Assembly (NCBI GenBank): GCA_029067085.1
Contig: JAIEFE010000020.1
Coordinates: forward strand, 62,001 to 126,000
Reading direction: 5' to 3'
DNA: 64,000 bases
Source: Lachnospiraceae bacterium
GTDB lineage: Bacteria; Bacillota; Clostridia; Lachnospirales; Lachnospiraceae
A model generated the notes under the pieces. That model did not search any database and had not been told where the DNA came from. It saw only the letters and a program-made list of their open reading frames with translations. Made by a program: the position numbers and the translations under genes. Below are positions 18,122 through 25,722 of the stretch, one piece after another. Position 1 is the stretch's first letter. Each line of letters begins with the position of its first letter.

Positions 18122-18162
18122 ATATAAAAAACGCCCTGACAGGCTGATGCCCGCTGGACGTT
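18122..18162 (-). promoter_or_regulatory. attenuator-like terminator in the sigma-factor leader
   Basis: On the minus strand AACGTCC and GGGCGTT pair around an inner GGGC...GCC hairpin and are followed by TTTTTATATA. It stands between the presumed promoter region (18.2-18.5 kb) and the sigma gene at 17996, as in the leader that controls Tn916 transfer genes by read-through. The rest of 17997-18522 holds no gene that I can support; it contains an AT-rich divergent promoter region. Confidence 0.5.
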
Positions 18163-18455
18163 ATTTATATCTGATATTCTAATTTCTCCACACACTACAA
18201 GTGTGCATAGTTCACTTTTCAGGTTATAGCTTGCTGCATTGCCAGCAAAACAAACTATAAAAGAACCTTTCCACGCCAAAAGCAGAATAGATTCCAAATG
18301 TCATAAAAATATCCTTTAGACCGTTCAGAACACATAAATTCCCCTAAACGTACCCAAAGGATAAAATTAACGTGAAAAAACCTTTGAATACTGCGTTTTT
18401 TTATATGCAATATCCAAAGTCTTTCTATTCTGTTATGTGCATTATGCCCCTTTGA

Positions 18456-18512
18456 TAAAGTGAAATATTAGTGCATTTTCAAAGTAAAATGTGCAATATA
18501 CACTATACATGG
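18456..18512 (+). promoter_or_regulatory. probable operator/promoter of the XRE regulator
   Basis: AT-rich stretch with the recurring half-site GTGCA (in AGTGCATTTT and in ATGTGCAATATACAC) just upstream of the XRE gene, plus a similar TGTGCATTATG further upstream. Repeated half-sites next to a divergent regulator gene suggest autoregulation. Confidence 0.35.
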
Positions 18513-18522
18513 AGGTGCATAT

Positions 18523-18870
18523 ATGGCAAGGACTAAGAAAATTGACAAGGAAATGGGATTCCGTCTGAAGCAGGCTAGAACCGACCAGAAGCTGACCTAT
18601 GAAGAATTGGCTGAAAAATCCGGTGTTTCATCACGCTATATCAAAGAAATTGAAAATCATGGAAATGTACCAAGCCTTGAAAAACTAGGGCAGCTCATAC
18701 GAGCCTTACATATTTCCGCTGATCCTTTCTTTTATCCAACTGCTCCGGCAGACAACCTTGACTACCGAAGGCTTTTGGTTTATCTATCACAATGCACAGA
18801 AGAACAGATAACAACTATTCTTGCCATTGTGGAAGCCTATCTTCGGACTTATAAATATCCCAAAGAATAG
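18523..18870 (+). CDS. XRE-family regulator of the ICE
   Basis: The 115-residue protein has a Cro/C1 helix-turn-helix at residues 12-66 (LTYEELAEKSGVSSRYIKEI) and a short C-terminal helical region ending in EEQITTILAIVEAYLRTY. A GGAGG site lies 6-8 bases before the ATG. It is transcribed opposite to the sigma/HTH block, the arrangement of the repressor gene in many Tn1549-type elements. It is therefore a good candidate for the repressor that keeps transfer genes silent. Confidence 0.75.
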   Translation: MARTKKIDKEMGFRLKQARTDQKLTYEELAEKSGVSSRYIKEIENHGNVPSLEKLGQLIRALHISADPFFYPTAPADNLDYRRLLVYLSQCTEEQITTILAIVEAYLRTYKYPKE

Positions 18871-18932
18871 GATACTTGAAATAACTTGATTCTAACTTGA
18901 TTATTTCTCGATTATTTCTTAATTTTTAAAAT

Positions 18933-18978
18933 AAAAACAAGGTAACTCGCCCAAATTTGCCAGTCGCCTTGTTTTTTA
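18933..18978 (+). terminator. intrinsic terminator of the XRE gene
   Basis: Stem AAAAACAAGG/CCTTGTTTTT with a 24-base loop and a T-rich end, about 60 bases after the XRE stop codon. Confidence 0.6.
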
Positions 18979-19000
18979 TCTTCTTATCATCTATATGAAA

Positions 19001-19038
19001 AAGCAACGATCTGTAATTTCCATTACAAACCGTTGCTT
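19001..19038 (-). terminator. intrinsic terminator of the winged-helix/FliD-like cluster
   Basis: On the minus strand AAGCAACGGTTTGTAAT and ATTACAGATCGTTGCTT form a 17-base stem with four loop bases, followed by TTTCAT. It overlaps the 3' end of the winged-helix gene and ends the long leftward cargo transcript. Confidence 0.7.
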
Positions 19039-19457
19039 ATATTTTTGTTGAACCGATAGCCGACACCCCAAACTGTTTGTATATAAATTGGCTCACTTGG
19101 ATTTCCTTCTATCTTTTCTCTTATGTTGTGGATATGGCTCATGACAATATTGTAATCACCCGCATATGCTTCTTTCCAAACAATATCATATATCTGTTCT
19201 TTGCTGAATACCCTGCCGGGATTACTGGCTAACAAACACAAAATTTCAAACTCAATATATGTAAGTTCAATCTCTGCATCATTAACCCAAACGCTTCTTT
19301 GCACAAAGTCAATTTTCAATGCTCCCTCTTGGATTAGCTTTATACTCTGTAATATATTATATTGTTCAAAATTACTGCTACCGTTTACAATGTTCAATAT
19401 TCCTCTATAAATATCTTCCTCATCATCGGTAAAAGATAAAATCATTACTTTTCCCAA
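19023..19457 (-). CDS. winged-helix (OmpR/PhoB-type) DNA-binding protein without receiver
   Basis: The 144-residue protein has a C-terminal winged helix at about residues 50-140 (LTYIEFEILCLLASNPGRVF, then YIQTVWGVGYRFNK). The N-terminus MGKVMILSFTDDEEDIY replaces the usual phospho-acceptor domain. The start is the TTG at 19455-19457, because AAGGTG lies 6-8 bases upstream and it aligns with the MAKILILSF start of its paralogue. It is the last gene of the cargo cluster and the intact partner of the broken copy beside it. Likely an element-encoded regulator that does not need phosphorylation. Confidence 0.7.
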   Translation of the reverse strand: MGKVMILSFTDDEEDIYRGILNIVNGSSNFEQYNILQSIKLIQEGALKIDFVQRSVWVNDAEIELTYIEFEILCLLASNPGRVFSKEQIYDIVWKEAYAGDYNIVMSHIHNIREKIEGNPSEPIYIQTVWGVGYRFNKNISNGL

Positions 19458-19467
19458 GTTAATCACC

Positions 19468-19755
19468 TTATTTCACTTTTATCATATACATTGTCATTCT
19501 ATTCATATTGTTTACTAGAATCACTTTTGAACAAAAACCAAGCGTCCCATATTCAAGGCGGGTAAGTGGAACGTCCTCCCCGTCCCAGAGTACCCTGCGT
19601 TGGTACAGCTTGATTTCAAGACCGGGAAAGGAGAGAACTGGGCTTGTAACAGCCTGCACAGTTTTAAGACCGATTTCGTCTGACAGGACGAAAAGTACCC
19701 TTTCTATTGCCTTTTCTTCATCATCATTGAAAGATAATATTAGTATTTTAGCTAT
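19468..19755 (-). pseudogene. decayed winged-helix paralogue (lost start codon, truncated)
   Basis: The frame reads AKILILSFNDDEEKAIERVL, then a linker and the first strand of a winged helix, LTRLEYGTL. It then runs into unrelated residues and a stop after about 95 codons. A strong AGGAGGG site sits at normal distance before codon ATA at 19753-19755, exactly where the related gene would have ATG. A start-codon mutation and a missing DNA-binding domain both point to a pseudogene. Its stop overlaps the Shine-Dalgarno site of the intact winged-helix gene. Confidence 0.65.
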
Positions 19756-19770
19756 GGTATCAGCCCTCCT

Positions 19771-19816
19771 TTGTCGCTTAGAAACGCCTATGCCCCTTAT
19801 AATAAGTCCGAGCATA
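19771..19816 (-). promoter_or_regulatory. repeated leader element, copy 3
   Basis: About 46 bases aligned with copies at 20591-20638 and 24141-24186. The core on the minus strand is GACTTATTATAAGGGGCATA, and the element ends in GACAAAGGAGG, the ribosome-binding site of the winged-helix pseudogene. It looks like a cis-acting RNA or protein-binding element common to this cluster. Confidence 0.55.
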
Positions 19817-19825
19817 TTTGTTTTT

Positions 19826-20548
19826 CTACAAAATACCCACCGCTTCCATGATGTTCTGGGTATAAGCTGTGATTGCAGAACCCATAACTTCTGGAGCAGT
19901 CGTATATGTATACCTGCTTGTATCCATTGTATGGTTAGCGAGAACCTCTGCCATAGCCTGCTTTTTATAAGCTATCTCAATCTGCTCTTTCCGTTCCTCC
20001 GCAGCTTCCTGACTACGTTCCAGACTTTCCTTCCGTTGTGCTGCTTCTTTCTCCCGTTTTGCTTTATTGATTGCATTCACTTCTGCCACACGTTCCGGGG
20101 AATCACTGCAACCACTGATATACGTTACGCTTCCGTCCTCATGGACTACCACACCACCCGGTTCATAGACAAGTCCCTTTGCCGCAAACGAAGCCGTCAG
20201 CATCGGAGTGGCATTAAAGAAATCATCTATTTTGCCCTCATAGTAAGCAGCCTTTTTCGGATCATTTGCCATCTGTTCCAAAATGTTCGGTGCTATCACA
20301 ACGTCATTGCCGCTCATGCTCTTTCCCGCCCGTTCAAGACTCTGCTGATCTTTCCCGACACTCTGGATTTTCACATTGCCATACTTTGACTGGAGATATT
20401 CCGTATACGCATCCACTTTTGATGCGCCCGCCTCTCCCGTTTTATGTAACTGCTCTGTGAACCCTGTTCTGTTTGTACCTGTTTTCTGTGTCTTGTTTGC
20501 GTACTGGTACATTCCCGCCAAAGCTCCGTTTACTCCTAAAATACTCAT
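19826..20548 (-). CDS. DUF6033-family protein 1
   Basis: The 240-residue protein has an N-terminal Ser/Thr/Asn-rich leader (MSILGVNGALAGMYQYANKT), then VDAYTEYLQSKYGNVKIQSV, VVIAPNILEQMANDPKK and EDGSVTYISGCSDSPERV, and a long charged helical C-terminus. I recall this family as DUF6033, found in Lachnospiraceae next to FlxA-like and flagellar-like proteins; no function is known. The start at 20548 gives 10 bases after GGAG; an earlier ATG is only 4 bases from it. It shares a pattern with the second DUF6033 protein at 23.4 kb. Confidence 0.65.
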   Translation of the reverse strand: MSILGVNGALAGMYQYANKTQKTGTNRTGFTEQLHKTGEAGASKVDAYTEYLQSKYGNVKIQSVGKDQQSLERAGKSMSGNDVVIAPNILEQMANDPKKAAYYEGKIDDFFNATPMLTASFAAKGLVYEPGGVVVHEDGSVTYISGCSDSPERVAEVNAINKAKREKEAAQRKESLERSQEAAEERKEQIEIAYKKQAMAEVLANHTMDTSRYTYTTAPEVMGSAITAYTQNIMEAVGIL

Positions 20549-20590
20549 AATCATTCTTCTCCTTCCTGATCAAAATTCCTGCCACAACTC

Positions 20591-20638
20591 CTCTGTCATT
20601 CAGAGCTGCCTATGTCCCCTTACAATAAGTCTAGGCAG
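20591..20638 (-). promoter_or_regulatory. repeated leader element, copy 2
   Basis: Copy of the 46-base leader element (minus-strand core GACTTATTGTAAGGGGACATAG). Here CTGCCTA and TAGGCAG at its ends can close a 7-base stem around the core. It lies about 45 bases upstream of DUF6033 protein 1. Confidence 0.55.
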
Positions 20639-20695
20639 TCCGCAGAAGCAAAGGTTTATGCGCCTCTGCGGAATATGTTTTTTAACTATGAAATT

Positions 20696-21553
20696 TTAAT
20701 GCTTTAAGTTCGCATAATAATCCCAAACGCTGTTAAGGACATTTCGTTCAGAAGATGAAATCCCCAAATTCAAACGAACATGATTCAAACTGCCTGTTTG
20801 CTGCTTTAACATTCCACTGTTTTCCTTGTTAATTGCAGACATAAATGCATTATAGGCTTGCTCTTTTATTCCTGTATTTTGATTTTTCGCTGTAGCTTTT
20901 TCTGTTTCTGACTTACTGGAATGATAGTTTATCTGCACTTTGAAATCTTTCAGTTCACTCCAGATTTGTGTAGATGTCGCCATGAGCTTGCTATGTGTTT
21001 CATAGGCATTATCTAACATTTCCAGTTCTTTCTCTTTTGTCAACTCCTGTGTGCTTCCGTCCTCCGCAGTATAATATTCTTTCTGCCTGTCAGATGCCGC
21101 ATACTTTTCTTCTATACGGTCTTTCATTAACTGATACGCAGAAACCATTTTATTTACATAGCTGTCAAACGTGTCTGTCTTTGTTCCCTCCTCTTTTTCA
21201 AACTTCGTTTTCAGCGCATCTACGCTTTCTTGTGAATAATCTTTTGACACTAAATCATTAGAAACCGCTCCTCCTCCCAGCTCTGACATGATCTTTTCAA
21301 AATCATTCATCATGCCATATATGCCGGAATTCATAGATGACAGTTTTCCAATATCTTCGCCCTGCCCCAATCTCCCTATCGCAGAGACTTTTTCTCTTAA
21401 AGCATTGCGTCCTTCTTCTGAAATATCCACACTATCACTCTGCCTCTGATTTGACACACTGTTTTTATCCGCCTGCTGTAAACGTTGCTTTATTCTATCG
21501 GCATCTACCCGATACGAATATGACGGTGTTCTTTGTAAATTATTTACATCCAT
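20696..21553 (-). CDS. hypothetical protein with FlgM-like segment
   Basis: The 285-residue soluble, mostly helical protein contains SDSVDISEEGRNALREK at about residues 39-55. This recalls the short conserved motif of FlgM anti-sigma-28 and of other flagellar-associated proteins. The rest (for example VNKMVSAYQLMKDRIEEKY) is coiled-coil-like with no named domain. It starts MDVNNLQRTPSYSYRVD, Asn/Ser/Tyr-rich like the other proteins of this cluster. An AAAGGAAG site precedes the ATG. A FlgM-like role is only suggested by one motif; it may be a secreted or structural partner of the FliD-like protein. Confidence 0.5.
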   Translation of the reverse strand: MDVNNLQRTPSYSYRVDADRIKQRLQQADKNSVSNQRQSDSVDISEEGRNALREKVSAIGRLGQGEDIGKLSSMNSGIYGMMNDFEKIMSELGGGAVSNDLVSKDYSQESVDALKTKFEKEEGTKTDTFDSYVNKMVSAYQLMKDRIEEKYAASDRQKEYYTAEDGSTQELTKEKELEMLDNAYETHSKLMATSTQIWSELKDFKVQINYHSSKSETEKATAKNQNTGIKEQAYNAFMSAINKENSGMLKQQTGSLNHVRLNLGISSSERNVLNSVWDYYANLKH

Positions 21554-21622
21554 TACTTAACTTCCTTTCTTTTCTCATTTATTCATTCCTGAACATTGTA
21601 ACATTCATAAAATCACCTTCTG

Positions 21623-22474
21623 TCAAGCCTGTTCTGACTTTTTGCTATTCTTTTCCTCAACCTCTTTTTTATTAGTGGTTTTTGAAGATGTATATGAACT
21701 TGTATCTCTATCATCCCCGACTTTTTTATCCAGTGTGCTGGAAAACAGCTTTGAGAGGGTATCAGAATATCTGCCACTGCTTGTATAGGTTGTTCCCTTA
21801 ATCCCCGCCGCAGTATTAGCAGCAACATTACTGAGACAGCCCGCTTTTTGGGATATTTTATCAGCAAAAGAACTCGATCCGGTAAACAGTGACTTCAAGG
21901 TGCTAATATTAGCTTCCTTTAAAGCATCCTCATCCAGTTCCAGTTGGTTACCCTTTCCTATAGTGATTCCCACCTTTGAAAGCAGGTTCTGGGCACTGTC
22001 TGTTATACCTGTCATCCATGCTGCATTGCGGAGTACATTTTTGGTTTCAGAATCGCCCGCCTGTTTCACTACAGCGTTATAATCTTCAATAAAGGATTTT
22101 ACCGCTTTTGTAATGGCATTCCAGTCATAATCCTCTACCTCAGTTTCTTCTCCTGTTTCCTCGTCTTTCTTCTTAATCTTCTTTTTTTCCCAAAGAGAAG
22201 AATCGTTCAGGGCATCCGCAGATTTTTTTAGGGAATCTGCGCTTGACCTCATAAGTGTCAAACTTTGCTTGCTATCTCCCGACACTGCGCTTTCTGCATC
22301 CTGTTTTGCATAATATGCTTTCAACAGCTTTCCATAACTTCCGTTTTTAATGGAAGCATAGTCGGAAAGCAGGTTGCCGGAAGAATTAGTAGTCCCACCC
22401 ATAAGGGCAGAGAAATCATAACCTGTATCGTAGTTTGCATAGTTGACATAATCATTAAAATTAACCGCTGACAT
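21623..22474 (-). CDS. FliD-like (flagellar cap C-domain) protein outside a flagellar locus
   Basis: The 283-residue protein shows the C-terminal signature of FliD/HAP2: AVKSFIEDYNAVVKQAG, then LLSKVGITIGKGNQLELDED, then STLKSLFTGSSSFADKI. The N-terminus MSAVNFNDYVNYANYDTGYD is short and polar and lacks FliD's usual opening and large variable region. FliD caps flagella and folds exported flagellin, but no flagellar genes are visible here. The gene follows the FlxA-like gene by 12 bases, its Shine-Dalgarno AGGAGG overlapping that stop codon. It may be a secreted fibre-tip or adhesin-like protein; the similarity is motif-level and needs structural checking. Confidence 0.6.
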   Translation of the reverse strand: MSAVNFNDYVNYANYDTGYDFSALMGGTTNSSGNLLSDYASIKNGSYGKLLKAYYAKQDAESAVSGDSKQSLTLMRSSADSLKKSADALNDSSLWEKKKIKKKDEETGEETEVEDYDWNAITKAVKSFIEDYNAVVKQAGDSETKNVLRNAAWMTGITDSAQNLLSKVGITIGKGNQLELDEDALKEANISTLKSLFTGSSSFADKISQKAGCLSNVAANTAAGIKGTTYTSSGRYSDTLSKLFSSTLDKKVGDDRDTSSYTSSKTTNKKEVEEKNSKKSEQA

Positions 22475-22486
22475 GAACTTTACCTC

Positions 22487-23311
22487 CTATAGACGAATGT
22501 CAACTGACACATATGCTGTCGGCTGTGGGATTGTACTTTCTGCTGATGTACTGTTTGAAACAGAATCATCTGATTGTGTATTGACACTATCGGAACCTGA
22601 TACCGTTTCTTTCTGCCTATCTACACCAGACACATTTTCGTCTGAACCATTTTCCTTTGCACCTACTGTTTTTGCGTCCTTGTCGTCTGACTTTTCTTCC
22701 TTGCTGTCTGCTTTTGCTGCTTCCTCCATTGTTTTACTTGCGTCTGCCAAAGTGGAAAGCTGTGATGAAGTCGCTGCCTGTGCTTTCTGCTGCACATCAG
22801 CAAGTTCTTCTTCCTTTTTCTGTGTATCATTGCCTCTGACCTTATCCAGCTTAATTTCAGATTCCAGAATCCCGGCTCTGCCCTCCATTTTTGTAGCCAC
22901 GCTGCCCTGTACTTTCGCCTGCTTCATGGAAGTACCCGCAGAAATCATTGCTGTCATGCTTGCCTGTGAAAGTCCGGTGCTTTTACTTCCTGCCTTTGCG
23001 CTTCCGGTGTTTCCACTTCCGCCAAGCATATCGTCCATAGAAGAACCTTTTGCCTGCTGTTGTTTCTCCCTACGCTGCTCCATTTGGTGCTGTCTTAACT
23101 GCACATTCAAGTCGCTGATCTGCTGCTGTATTTCCTGCCGCTTCTTCATTTTTTCCTCTAATGTCATATCCTCATTAGAAGAAAGCTCCTGCAACTGCTT
23201 CTGTGCATTGGCAATCTGGTTTTGAATATTCCGGCTGTAAGAATCCGTTGCCTGATTCATTCCCATTTGTCCCATTTGTGTGTTTGCTCCATTGATACCG
23301 TTGATTGTCAT
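22487..23311 (-). CDS. FlxA-like coiled-coil protein
   Basis: The 274-residue protein starts MTINGINGANTQMGQMGMNQ and continues with IQNQIANAQKQLQELSSNED, MTLEEKMKKRQEIQQQISDL and NVQLRQHQMEQRREKQQQ, the coiled-coil core of FlxA-like proteins (about residues 28-92). The later part is a low-complexity, Ser/Asp/Lys-rich region. FlxA genes are expressed with flagellar late genes in other bacteria but the function is unknown. It has a strong AAGGAGG site. It is adjacent to the DUF6033 and FliD-like genes, forming a conserved-looking string. Confidence 0.65.
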   Translation of the reverse strand: MTINGINGANTQMGQMGMNQATDSYSRNIQNQIANAQKQLQELSSNEDMTLEEKMKKRQEIQQQISDLNVQLRQHQMEQRREKQQQAKGSSMDDMLGGSGNTGSAKAGSKSTGLSQASMTAMISAGTSMKQAKVQGSVATKMEGRAGILESEIKLDKVRGNDTQKKEEELADVQQKAQAATSSQLSTLADASKTMEEAAKADSKEEKSDDKDAKTVGAKENGSDENVSGVDRQKETVSGSDSVNTQSDDSVSNSTSAESTIPQPTAYVSVDIRL

Positions 23312-23353
23312 TTTCTTTTTCCTCCTTGACTTTAAAATTTGAAATCCGTTTAC

Positions 23354-24091
23354 TTATGCCTTTAAGTCCATATTTAAGCCCGTAACTGCCACACTGTCCT
23401 TATCAGCTTTGGTAGCAACCACATTTTCATCATCTTTGTTAATGACTACTGAACCTTTCCACTTATCGCCGAACTGCTCCTTGCCTGCTTCGTCCAATTT
23501 CTCCTGCAATTTTTCCTTTTCTTCCCGGCTTGCTTGACGCTTTTCCTCAATCTTTACTTTTTCCTGTTTCTTTTCCTCATTCTGCTTGCGAATTTTCTCT
23601 GCATTTTCAGACATGGTTTGTAAATGGGACTTTGTATCATCTTTTTGTACTATTGACCATTTACTAATCCCACCGTCTTTATCAATCGCCCAACCTTGCG
23701 CTACAACGTGCCAACCTCCAGCAGCAACTTGACGAGCATTTTGTTCGTCACATTCTTGCATAGCTGCAATATTTTCTTCATACTCTTTTTCTAATTTTGG
23801 ATCACTTGCCATTTTAGATAAGAACTGCGGAGAGATTGCAACATTTACAGTCGAACTAGAACCGTATTTCATTCCCCTAGAATAATCAGCAGCTACAAAG
23901 CTGTAATTGCTATACTTCTTAGAGAGGTATGATAATTCATCTGCTGCTGTCTTTTTTACGGTACTGCTTGTTTCCGTAGCTTCCTTTGTCGTGCTGCTTT
24001 CAGCTGTCTTTTTCTTGTTGTCCGTAGTGTTCGTGTAGCTGTTTGCATAGCTGCTATAATTGCTATAATTGTTACTGATTTCCATTGCCAT
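23354..24091 (-). CDS. DUF6033-family protein 2, first structural gene of the cluster
   Basis: The 245-residue protein starts MAMEISNNYSNYSSYANSYT, rich in Asn/Ser/Tyr. It then has LSYLSKKYSNYSFVAADY, VAISPQFLSKMASDPKLEKE and a GWAIDKDGGISKWS segment, followed by a long Lys/Glu-rich helix. Spacing and motifs match DUF6033 protein 1 (YL..KY.N, I.P..L..MA.DPK, DG), so the two are paralogues. No signal peptide is seen; the disordered polar N-terminus resembles flagellar type III export substrates. A GGAGG site lies 8 bases upstream and a copy of the leader element 50 bases further up. Confidence 0.6.
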   Translation of the reverse strand: MAMEISNNYSNYSSYANSYTNTTDNKKKTAESSTTKEATETSSTVKKTAADELSYLSKKYSNYSFVAADYSRGMKYGSSSTVNVAISPQFLSKMASDPKLEKEYEENIAAMQECDEQNARQVAAGGWHVVAQGWAIDKDGGISKWSIVQKDDTKSHLQTMSENAEKIRKQNEEKKQEKVKIEEKRQASREEKEKLQEKLDEAGKEQFGDKWKGSVVINKDDENVVATKADKDSVAVTGLNMDLKA

Positions 24092-24140
24092 AATGTTATC
24101 CTCCTACAATTTTAATATTGTTTATTCCAATGGCGGCTTC

Positions 24141-24186
24141 TTTGTCATTCGGAGCCACCCATACCTCTTATGGTAATTCCGGGCAT
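24141..24186 (-). promoter_or_regulatory. repeated leader element, copy 1
   Basis: Copy of the 46-base element, upstream of DUF6033 protein 2 (minus-strand core TTACCATAAGAGGTATGGG). It is less conserved in the central palindrome than the other two copies but aligns over its whole length without gaps. Confidence 0.5.
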
Positions 24187-24342
24187 ATTCCTTACGCCTT
24201 TTCCGCCTATTTTCAATTATTGTTTCGGAGTTAAATTTCACAAGCTAAACTGATATGCGGTGAACCGACCTTTTTCTGCTGTGAACCCAAAATAATACCT
24301 CCCACGCCAGAAAGTTTTTCCTGACATAAGAGGTTTTTTCTT

Positions 24343-25722
24343 TCATTCCATCATCAACATAATACTGAGGCGGAATTCATCATCTTTTAAATCAATAGCT
24401 ATATCTCCGGAATATTTCCTTGCCACTATGCGGATATTGGACAATCCATACCCATGACCGTCCTTCTTTTCTTTTGAAGTAACAGGCAGACCACGTTCTT
24501 CATCCCATTTCAGATTTCCGGTGAAGCTGTTGCTGATCTCAATCATATAGGCATTATTACTATGGTAAGAAAAGACTGATATATGTGGTGTTTTGCTCTT
24601 TTCCACATTCTCCATTGCGTTTTGCAGGGCATTATTTAGTATTACACTGATATCAAAGGCGTTGATATTCGTGCCAATGGGATAATAAAAATCTGTTTGG
24701 AAATGTATCTTCCTTTTCTCTGCTTCACTTTTCAATTCCTGCAGGATCACATCCGTTACGGGATTCCCGGTTTTTATCTCTCCTGCTATTAGAGAAAGGG
24801 CAGATTTCAGTTCTTTGCCATAATCCATTGCTTCCTCTACATTGTTTCCGGCATAAAGCCTTTCCAATGTAATGATATGGTTAGTCATATCATGTCTGAT
24901 GCTGCGTATGCTCTGATACAAGCTCTCCACCTGTCCGATATGCTGTCTGATACTTTCAACTTGTATGGCAAGCAACTCATTCTGCAATTTTTCTTCCTGC
25001 CTCGCCTTGATGTTCTGGAACAGTACGGTCATTACCACTATTGTAATAATAGATATGCCAAAGTGCAGAAATGCCAGCCCATTGTATAAGCCAGAAATAG
25101 GCTCCATCCAACTCATTCCTGAACTGGTCTGATAATTTATCAGGATTCCATATCCGGTCATTCCTGTGACAGAGGGTACAATTAGCATGAACATTTCCTT
25201 TATACTCATATCTTCCCTTTTATAAACATATGTTTTTACGATATATCTTACACTGATTCCTAACAATACAAAACCGATTACAGTATCCAGCAATTCCACT
25301 CCGCCAAATATCAAAATCTTTGTCACCATATGTTTTTCTGCCATATAGAAGGTATCAGCTACTACCCTTACATTATATATGGCATCTGTTATGATTCTTG
25401 TCATATAATCCGACAACCAGTGCAGGGAAAAAAAAGTTACCACTATGAATATCTTCTGTTTATAATTCCTGCGGTCTATCCTGCACATGACAGTAAAAGC
25501 CGACAGCATCCCCAAACCATATGCTGCAAATGTGTTTATCTGTATTGGCACGAAATATAATATCAGCATTGTGGCAAAATAAGCGATTCCTACACAAAAT
25601 GCCCCCTTTTTGTTTTCCATGAATGGCTTTGCAAAGCGGAACAGGATATAACCTGTTCCATACATTGCCACTATTGCATATATCGCAGACACTATCGTCA
25701 AATATATATCCTTGTGTACCAT
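24343..25722 (-). CDS. GHKL-type sensor histidine kinase (AgrC-like)
   Basis: The 459-residue protein has six to seven N-terminal membrane spans (residues 10-225), a dimerisation His in SIRHDMTNHI (about 275), and a GHKL ATPase domain with an N-box LNNALQNAMEN and a G-box GHGYGLSNIRIV. AgrC-like kinases detect peptides or surface signals and phosphorylate LytTR-type regulators, as expected from the gene just upstream. Its ATG directly follows the response regulator's stop (TAG-ATG), with AAGGGAG as Shine-Dalgarno. The next genes downstream, starting 250 bases away, are the DUF6033/FliD-like cluster, a plausible target. Confidence 0.85.
   Translation of the reverse strand: MVHKDIYLTIVSAIYAIVAMYGTGYILFRFAKPFMENKKGAFCVGIAYFATMLILYFVPIQINTFAAYGLGMLSAFTVMCRIDRRNYKQKIFIVVTFFSLHWLSDYMTRIITDAIYNVRVVADTFYMAEKHMVTKILIFGGVELLDTVIGFVLLGISVRYIVKTYVYKREDMSIKEMFMLIVPSVTGMTGYGILINYQTSSGMSWMEPISGLYNGLAFLHFGISIITIVVMTVLFQNIKARQEEKLQNELLAIQVESIRQHIGQVESLYQSIRSIRHDMTNHIITLERLYAGNNVEEAMDYGKELKSALSLIAGEIKTGNPVTDVILQELKSEAEKRKIHFQTDFYYPIGTNINAFDISVILNNALQNAMENVEKSKTPHISVFSYHSNNAYMIEISNSFTGNLKWDEERGLPVTSKEKKDGHGYGLSNIRIVARKYSGDIAIDLKDDEFRLSIMLMME

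Noticed and set aside
17947..18297. Frame of 116 codons on the minus strand covering the sigma-factor leader
   Set aside because: It runs through the attenuator hairpin and overlaps the sigma-gene start out of frame, and has no convincing start or domain.
19508..20389. Open frame of 293 codons on the plus strand
   Set aside because: It is antisense to the winged-helix and DUF6033 genes, is rich in Ser/Leu/Phe/Cys and shows no Shine-Dalgarno site or domain.
22473..23225. Open frame of 250 codons on the plus strand
   Set aside because: Shadow of the low-complexity FlxA-like gene; the Ser/Ala/Cys-rich composition is the complement of its Glu/Lys/Gln codons.
24141..24186. Leader element considered as a c-di-GMP (GEMM) riboswitch because of the flagellar-like genes
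   Set aside because: The conserved GEMM core sequences are not present and the element is too short.
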